DNA of 47,197 nt from Lentisphaeria bacterium. GTDB taxonomy: Bacteria > Verrucomicrobiota > Lentisphaeria > Victivallales > UBA1829. Both the position numbers and the translations under genes were made by a program. Shown piece after piece: positions 9,801 through 18,800 of the stretch; the stretch's first letter is position 1; each line of letters opens with the position of its first letter. The DNA is taken from NCBI GenBank assembly GCA_017963105.1, contig JAGCTY010000002.1, forward strand, positions 1-47,197, read 5' to 3'. The notes beneath the pieces were generated by a model that did not search any database, was not told the origin of the DNA, and saw only the letters and a list, made by a program, of their open reading frames with translations.

Positions 9801-12800
9801 AAGAGGCCGGCGTCAGCAGAAACGTCGATGCGGGAGAAGTCTCTCACGACACGGACGTAGTTGTCGCCGTCCACGAAGAGCGTGCGGAAACCGGTGATGT
9901 TGGAGATGTCGCCCTGATCGTCGCGGCCGCGGGCGCCGGAGAGACGTCCCTGCATGGTGAAGCCGCTGATGTAGAACTCGCCTTCTCCACTCCAGCCGCC
10001 GTTCGTCGAGTTGTCGATGAAGCCGAGGGTGTGGTCGGTGCCGGTGAAGGTGGAGTTGGTCACCGTCATGGTGATCTTGGTATCCATGACATCGCGCGGA
10101 TCGAGGACGCAGCACCACTTGGCCGCGGGGGCAGTGACGTTGTCGAAGACCACGTTGATCTCTTTGAGGTTCTCGCCGTCGTTCTTGTAGGTGTGGTAGA
10201 ACAGACGGAGGTCGCCCGCCAGACGGTAGTCGATGAACGAGATGTTCGCCGTACCGCCGGAGATCTTGGCGTAGTTGGAGACGTAGAACGCATTGGTGTC
10301 ATGCGTGCCGCCCTTGAAGGTCAGGTTGTAGGTGCCGTCCACGTAGTAGTAGCCGGAATCCGGATCGTCCGGATCGTTGTACTCGCGGTTGGACACGATC
10401 AGAACCTGAGGCTTGGCCTCGGTGCCCTGGCCGGCGAAAGCCGTGAACCAGCCGAAGGAGGAGCCTTCAGCGTAGACCGTGAAGTCGCCTTCGCGGACCT
10501 GGCCCGGATTGTCGTCGTTGTAGCCGGCGACGCCGCCGCCGCAGGTGAGACCGGTGATGTTCACGTTGACCGGTTCGGCCGTGAAGAACCAGTAGAAGGC
10601 GCCGGTTTCGCCGCCGTCCGCGAAGAGCGTGCCGCCGGAGATCGTGTAGCGACCGGAGTTCACGTTCCATTCGGAGGTGTTGTAACCGTAGACCTTCGTT
10701 CCGGTCTTGCCGTCGATGGTGACGACCGTGCCGTTGTCGGCATCGCTGGCGTTCTTGTCGAGGAACGCGAATTCGTTGGCTTCGACGCCGATGACGGCCT
10801 TCTTGGTCTCATCGTAGTACGGCATCATCTTGTCGGGGTTGTTCTCTGCGCCGACGACGGTGCGGCTGACGGTGGTGGTCTCATCGAGAACCACATCGTA
10901 CTTGAGGAAGCCGTTGATGCCGTCGATGGTCTGGAGGAGGACTCCGGAGCCATTGGTGTAGCCCTTGAAGTCGACGGTCAGATAGCCGCCGTTTTCACGG
11001 TAGGTGATGCCGTTGACGGAGATGCCCTGGCCAGCGGTGAACGTGAAGGAGCGGACATCGCCGAGGGTGCCGAACGCGGTTTCGCTGTTCGCCACGATGT
11101 TGATGCCGGAGGTGTAGCCTTCCACGGCGGCGATGCTGCCGATGGAGTTGGCGCCGCTGGTGGTGCCGGCGATCGTGAGGGTGGAGCCGTCGCCGAGAAC
11201 GAGGCCGCCGATGGAGACGCCGTCGTCGAGGAGGCGGATGGTGGCCTTGCCGAACGTGTAGGTGTCGGCGAAGACGCCGCCGGTGATGAACAGCGTGTAG
11301 TCTTCCGTGAGCTGGGCCTGAGCGGTTTCCATGGTACCGAACGCGTTGACGCCCCAGACGAGGAGTTCGCCGTTGTAGATGGTACCGGAGATGGATTCAT
11401 CCCAGGTGCTGTTCAGGTAGACGTTGCCGGCGTTCTTGGACACGAGGTACAGAGTGTCTTCGACATATCTGTAGTCGTAAACTTCAAGGTCGCCGTTGAT
11501 CGTCACGGCCGGCTGAGCGGACTCGAGGCTGTCGGAGACCACGAGGGCCTTCGTCGGGCCGTCGTAGGCCGTCGCGTCGATGATGATCGAGGTAGCGGTG
11601 ATGTCGCCTTCGACCGTCAGGAGCTTGCTGGCGTCGATCGTGATCGTATCGGCTTCGAAGTCGCCCGTGACCGTCAGGTTGGCGTTCACGAAGGCCGCGT
11701 CGAATTCTTCGATGTCGCCGGCGACCGTGAGGTCCTTGCTGACGACGAGGGTGCTGGTGCCGCCCACATAGTCCTTGCTGCCGCTGATGGTGGCCGGGAC
11801 TTCGTCTTCGACCAGTTCCGGTTCCGGATTCGGATCGTCTTCGGTGGCTTCCGGAGTCTCATAGACAGCCGGGATACCGAACTTGCCGCCGGCGAGTTCG
11901 ATGGTGGCGTCGCCGGTCACGGAGCCGTTGCCGTCGGAGGCCGCGACTTCGAAGAACTGGCCGTCGGTGATGGTCAGGTCGACGGAAGCAACCGTCGCGC
12001 CATCGGAATCGGAGCCGTACACGCCGTTCTCGTAGGTGCCGCCGATGATGGTCACGGCATAGCCGTCAGCGTAGAACGCTTCGTTGCCGTTGCCGGACAC
12101 GAAGAACTTGGCATCGGAACCGGCCGCGATGCGGGCGTCCATGGCCGCCTTGGCTTCGTCGTAGTTGCCGAACGCGTTGGCGTTCTCGTTTTCGGCGAGG
12201 ACGAAGGTGTTGCCGAACGCGGTACCGTTGGACGCGGTCGTGATTTCGGAGTTGTACAGGATATCGCCGTTCTTGGTGATGATGAACACGCCCTTGGTCA
12301 GGCCGAGGCCGACCGCGAACTTGCCTTCGGTGTCGCCAACGAGGTTGAGAACGACATCTTCCTGTCCCAGGTCACGCTGAGCAATACCCATTCTCGGCGC
12401 GGTCACGACCATCTTGTCGGCGCCTTCGTAGTTGCTGACGTCGATGGTGATGCTGTTCTGGCCGGAGGAATTGCTCTCGATGAAGTGGAGGGCATACGCG
12501 ACGTTGTTGCCGTAGGACCCGTTGATGTCGGTAAGAGTCAGCGTGGTGTTGGCGTCAACAACGAGGTGGTTGATCATGATGAGGCGGGCGAGACGGTTGG
12601 CCGCGCCGCTGACATTCACGGTCCTGGTGCCTTCGTAGACGGAGCCGTTGCCGGGCGAGTTCTGGTCACGGTTACGAACGCCGGAGATCAGGCCGTCGAC
12701 CGTAGCGCCGCTCAGGTTGATCGTGTAGTTCGTGTTGCGGCTGCCTTCCGCGCCGTTGGTCAGAGCGATCGACCAGTTGTTGTTGCCAGCCTGGAAATAG

Positions 12801-15800
12801 CTGTCGGTGATGTTCAGCTCAACGTCCTTGGCATTGAGGGAAGTGCCGGTGAAGTTGTCGCCGGTGCCGTCGCCGTTGGAGAAGAGGCGCAGCCACTTGT
12901 CGCTCGGGCCGTAGACGTTGGTGAAGTTGATCGTGACCTTCTTCAGCGAGTCGAACGCGCCGTTGTTCGCGTTGCGGAACGGCGTGAAGTCGTTGTTGAT
13001 GGTCTGACCGGTGAGATTGAGCGTCAGGGTCGCATCGGGGCCGAAGTTGACGCGGTTCGTGACCGCGAAACCGGTGTTCGTGTGAACGGGGCCGGAGCCG
13101 ACGAAGTTGACCGTAACGTTGCCGTTGAAGGTCCAGCGTGCATCGTTGGAGTTGCTGTGGATGAACGCGGTGCTGCCCTGCGGCGTGCTGGTGTTGTCGA
13201 CGGTGATGGTGATGTCGTCGTTGACCACGTGTCCAGCGCCGCCGTTGTTGCCGAAGACGATGGAGAAGTTGGTCGGGCCCTGCGCGACGATGCTGACGTC
13301 CTTGAGCGTACGGACATCGCCGGCCTGCGCACCCGCGGTTCCCCAGTTGGAGATGAACAGCGTGCCGCCGGAGACGAGCGCGTTGTTGACCGCCACGGCT
13401 TCAGCGTTGTTGGCGTCGGCCAGGTTGACGTTGGAGGCGACGTGGAACGCGTTGACGCCCCAGACGAGGGTGTCGCCGGTGGACGTGGTGGTGCCGGTGA
13501 CGGCTTCCGTGAAGGTCGGATCGACGTAGATGCGGGTCAGGTCGAGGATGTAGACATCGTTGCCCTGCGCATAGACGTAGAAACCGGGATCGCCGGTGAG
13601 TTCGGCGCCGGAGACGCCGGCCTTCGTGCTGATGACCTTCGTCAGGTTGCCTTCCTTCGCGGCGGCCGCGGAACCGGTGACGTAGACCTTGCCGCCGCCG
13701 AGTTCGATGTAGTCGGTGGTGAGCAGGCTGGTGGTCGTGAGCGTGATCTGGCCGATGGCTTCGATACCGGTGGAGACCGTGACGTTGCCGTCGATCGAGA
13801 TCGTGTTCTTGCCGTTGCCGGTGACCATGCCGTCGATCACGACGCCGTCCACGAGGGCGAGGTTGCCCGTCGCGAGTTCGAAGTCTTCCGCGAACGAGCC
13901 GCCGGTGACGGTCAGGGTGTCGTCGGCTCCGCCGAGCGCGGCAGCGCCTTCAGCGAGCGTGCTGAACGCGTTGAAGCCGTATTCGAGGTAGGTGCCGTCT
14001 TCGAGGATCGTGCCGGTGATCTCGGCGGTGTAGGCGCTGTTCACGTAGGTGTTGGACTGGATCGCGCTCTTCAGCACGATGCTGTTGCCCTGCTGGAGGA
14101 CGCTGTACTTGTCCGCGTCTTCGCCGACGAAGGAGAACTTCGAGGCGTCGAAGCCGGAGAGGCCGCCTTCCGCGGTCAGCACGATGTGAGAGCTGCCGGT
14201 GAAGCCGTCGACGTCGATGACGACCGCAGCGCCGGAGAGATCGAAGCTGGCGGCCGTGATTTCGGCGTCAGCGGCGAACTTGACGGTCGAGAAGTTCGAG
14301 ACAGCGCCGAGCTTGGCGTTGCTGTCGATCTCGATGGTGGCCACGCCGGAACCGTCGGCGGTCGTGAACTTGGCGCTGTCGGAAACCGTCAGGGTACCGG
14401 CCTTCGCGTTGCCCATGGTGATCGCGCCGATCGTGCCGTTCTGGAAGTCGACGTTGTTGCCTTCGAAATCCTGGGCTTCGAAATTGCCGCCGGTGACGAC
14501 GATCGTTCCATCCCAGTCGTTCGCGTAGAAGATGGCCTTCTCGAAGTCGGTGTGGGCGTTGTAGCCGAACAGGAGTTCCTGGCCGCTGGCGCTCGTCGTG
14601 CCGGACACGGTGGCGTTGTACGAGGTGTTGACGTACATGTCGTCAGACTTGTCGAACACGTAGATGCCGTTCAGGACGGTTTCCTCGGCGTTCGAGTAGG
14701 TGTAGGCGAGCTGGCACTGGCCGGTCAGGTCGTTGTCGCCGATGACCGTGATGTTGCTTAGGTTGGAATCGGTGTAGATCTCGTTGGACGCCTTGATGAC
14801 CTGGTGGGTGCCGCTTTCGTAGCCGGACATGTTGATCATGACCTGCGTCAGCGTGCTTCTGCCGTCGAGGACGTCGTCCGTCTGGCCGTTCAGGTAGATG
14901 GCGGTCGTGGTGTACTGGAGGGTGTTGAGGAACAGCTGAGCCGTCGCGTCAACGATGATGGTGTCCCACTCGCAGAGGTAGGAGGCGTTCGTCACGGTGC
15001 TGTTGTCAGTCGCGACGATGTGCAGGGTGTTCGCAACGTTGAACGCCTGCGGGGCCTTGCCGGCGAGTTCGAGGGAGAGGCCGGTACGGATGTTGTCGGC
15101 GATGGAGGAACCGCCGATTTCGACGTTGATGCTGCCCGCGGTGAAGTAGGTCTGCAGGAGCGATGCGCCGTTGCCGTTCCAGTGCTCGTTGTTGGTGTTC
15201 AGGACCGTGAACGTACCGCCGATGACGGAGTCGTAGATCTTGATGTTGATGTCGGCGTTGATGTCCTGGCGGGCTTCCGGATTCATGTTGCCCGGATCGG
15301 TGTTGATGCCGAAGAAGGCGCCGAGGCGGGAGTTCTGGACGGTGATGTCGATGCTGATCGGAGCATCTTCATCGGTACCGAAGTTGCCGTAGCCGATGTA
15401 GGTCGAGCCGAGGTTGCTGTTGGTGATCGTGGCGGTGATGTCGCCGTCCATGGTGCCGTTGGTGGCGCCGGTGATGTAGAACGTGCCGGTCGAGGAGTTG
15501 TTCACGATCAGGTCGAAGTCGCCGGTCGTATTGACGTACTTGTTCAGGCCGTAGACGTTCGTGGTGATGCTCGTGCCGGCGAGGATCGTGGTGTGATCTT
15601 CGTTGCTCGTGTAAGAGCTGCCGTCCGTGCAGTAGAGACCGGAGCCGCCGCCGCTGAATTCGAACGCGGTGGCGACATTGGAGCTGCCCTTCTGGCCGTC
15701 GCCGGTGGAGAAACCGACGAGATAGAGGACGCCGCCGACTTCAGCAGCCTTCGCTTCGGCCGCTTCTCTCGTGGCGAACACGTTCACGTTCGCGAACAGA

Positions 15801-18800
15801 GCATCGCCGGTCGCTTTGTCGAAGGTATCGCCGTCGACGAATGCCGGATTGTCCTTGATGAAGTAAACGTTGTCCTGAGAAACAAGATAAAGGTCGCCCG
15901 CGTGCGCAGGAGCGGTTTCGCCTTCGCCCGCGAGGATCATGGCGGTGTAGGCCTTGCCGGCCGGACCGAGGATCACGACGTTGTCGAGGCTGAGCGGGAC
16001 CTTCGTGGGATCGACGTCGAGGACCAGGCGGGAGCCGGAGCCTTCTTCCGCGTCGATGACGATGTGGAGAGCGGTCGGGATCGTCTCGGTGACGGACAGG
16101 ACCGCGCCCGCGTCGATCTCGAGGGAGGAGGCGGAGACGATGCTGTTGACCTTGCTGTCGCTGGTGACGCTGACGGTCTTCGCGGTGACATCGCCGACGA
16201 CGGCGTCGTTGAGTTCCACGTCGAATCCGGCGGCTGCGACGTCCATGCCGGTCTTGTCGCCGGCGATGACGATCTTGGCGCCGGACTTGGCGGCCGCGAC
16301 CGCATCCGCGACGCTGGCGAACGCGTTCTTGCCGAACACGAGCTTGTTGCCGTCGACGACGATGTCGGCGTCAGCGGAGAAGCTCGAATTGACGAAGAGC
16401 TGGTCGAGAGAGTAGATCACGACGGAGGTGTCGGTCTTCGCGTACTCATAGAGGCCGGCCTTCGCGCCCGTGAGCTTGATCGTCCAGGCGTTCACGCCGC
16501 CTTCGGCGTGCACGATTTCGTTGGAGCCGATCAGATCGCCGACGTTGACGGTGATCGTCTTGGTCCCGGAGGTGGAGAGGTCGCCGGAAACGACGAGCAC
16601 GGAGGTGTCGGCCATCGTGATGGAACCGCCGAGGGTCAGGCCGTTCGCGATGCTGTCGTTCGCCTTGTTCGTGAAGGCGACTTCTGCGCCGGCTTCGATG
16701 GTGATGTTGCCGGTGATTTCGGCGCCGCCGGTCACGTACATCTTGGAGGTCGTCAGGTTGTTGACGCCGGTGAGGGAGCCGACGCTGACGAATCCGGTGT
16801 TGGTGAAATTGGTGCCGCTGAGGTTCAGGCCGCCATCCTGCGTGAACACGCCTTCGCGGCTGAACGCGCTGCGGATGAAGAGCTCGCCGTCGTTGATGAC
16901 GGAGTTGCCCTGGACGTAGATGCCGCCGGTCGCGGAGATCTTGCCCGAGTTGAAGAGGTTGCCCGCGATGCTCATGCCGGAGGTCTTGACGTAGCCTTCG
17001 TTGGAGAGGCTGCCGTTCAGCCAGATGCCGGTGGAGGTGTAGGATTCGGCGTCGCGCTTCGTGCCGATGAGGCCGGTGTTGACGATGTTGTTGGCAAAGA
17101 TCCTGCCGGCGCTGATGGCGCGCTTGTTCTCGATGTCGCCGTCGATCTCGAGGGAGTTGGACTCGCTCACAACGGAGTCGTGTCCGCCGCCGCCCGCGAC
17201 GTTGAGGGTACCGCCGGTGACCTTCAGGGATTCGAAATTCGAAACCGAGCCGACCTTGGCGTTGCCTTCCACGATAAGTTCGTGGCTCGTGCCCTTGTCG
17301 CCGCCGGAGAGGAGGCCGGTCACGGACGCGCCGTAGACGAGGCCGGGGAAGGAGTTGGCGGTGTCGCCGGATCCGTTGATGACTTGACCGTTGTTCATGG
17401 GGGCGACGGTGCCGCCGGCCAGGGTAACGGTGATCTTGCCGCCGACGGAGGCGGCGTTTTCCGCGACCACGGCGGAGGCGAACTTGCCGCCCTTGATCGT
17501 CACGTCGATGTCGCCGGTGACGGTATCGCCGTCGCCGCCGATCATGAGCGCGTCAGAGCCGCCGCCCGTGAAGGTGGCGTCGATCTTGCCGTAGGTATTC
17601 GCATTGCCGCCGATGATCAGGGTGTCGGCGGTGACGCCGTCGTTGTAAACGAGGGTGTCGAGGCTCGCGCCGCTCTGGGAGAGGCCGGCCATGTACTGTC
17701 CGACGTGGGAGCCGGCGAGCTTGATCTTGTCGCCGTTCGCTTCCGCGAAGACGTATTCGATCTCATTCGCGCCGGTCAGGTCGTTTTCGATTCCGCCGGC
17801 CGCGCCGTAGACGTTCGTGATGGTCGAGTTCTTGACCGTCAGCTTGCCGCCCGCTTCGGCCTGGTCGGAGAGGAGGATGTCGCCGATGACGCTGGTGTCA
17901 ACCGTGACCTGGGCGTCCTTGACGGCGGTGCCGGTCAGATCGAGGGTGCCGATCGTGCCGTTAGCGCCGGAATTGTCAATGCCGACGATGGCGGAGGTGT
18001 TCACGCCGACGATCGAGATCTTATTAATATTATCTGTATAAGAGACCGTGACGTTGGCGGTTTCGACGTTGTCGCCGGTATCGCCGATGACGAGGTCCTG
18101 GCCCTGGATGTCGAGGGTATCGCCGTTGCCGTCGAGGACGGTCGTGAAATCCTTCGTGACGAGGGCTTCCGTGAAGGAGCTGGGATCGACATCGGTGTCC
18201 ATCGAGGTGATCATGATGGAGGTCGTGGCCGGATCCGTGACGGCTACCTGCGCGTCGGCGAGGGTCTTGTAGCCAACCGGGCCGAGGCCCGTGGCGGCGC
18301 CGTTCGTGTAATTGCTGTTCACGAGCAGGACCGTGCTGGACGCACTGTGCAGGATCAGATCGCCGTTGACGATTTCATAGAATCCCGGGAACTTGCCGGC
18401 GGTGTATTCGCGGTCGCCGACGAAGATCTGGGCGTCGATGTTGGTGACGGTCAGACCGGAGATGATGACCGTGTCGCTCTGGACGAGGTCGCCGATCACG
18501 TTGATGGTCTTGATGTCGTCGAGGTTCGTGGCGGTGATCTTCGCGCCGAGGTTGAGATTCAGCACATCGTTGCCGCTGAAACCGGTGACGGTGAGGGTCG
18601 CGCCGTTGGCGACGTTGATGGTGTTGAAGTTGTAGACCACAGCGGTCTGCGTCGCCTTTTCACCGGCGGCGACGTTCAGCGTGAACGTGTGTTCGCCACC
18701 GACGGAGGTCGCATTCTCGAACGCGTAGATATTCGCCGCGGTCGAGGAGGTGACGGTCATCGTGTAGGTGCCTTCCCAGGTCGCTTCCGCTTCGACATAG

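Noticed and set aside
3584..14761. An open frame of about 3700 codons on the plus strand, and another at 14804-19480
   Set aside because: They are codon-aligned antisense shadows of the giant gene. The minus-strand product has regular modules, a ribosome site and known repeat motifs, while the plus-strand products are Asp/Val/Gly/Arg-rich without domains.
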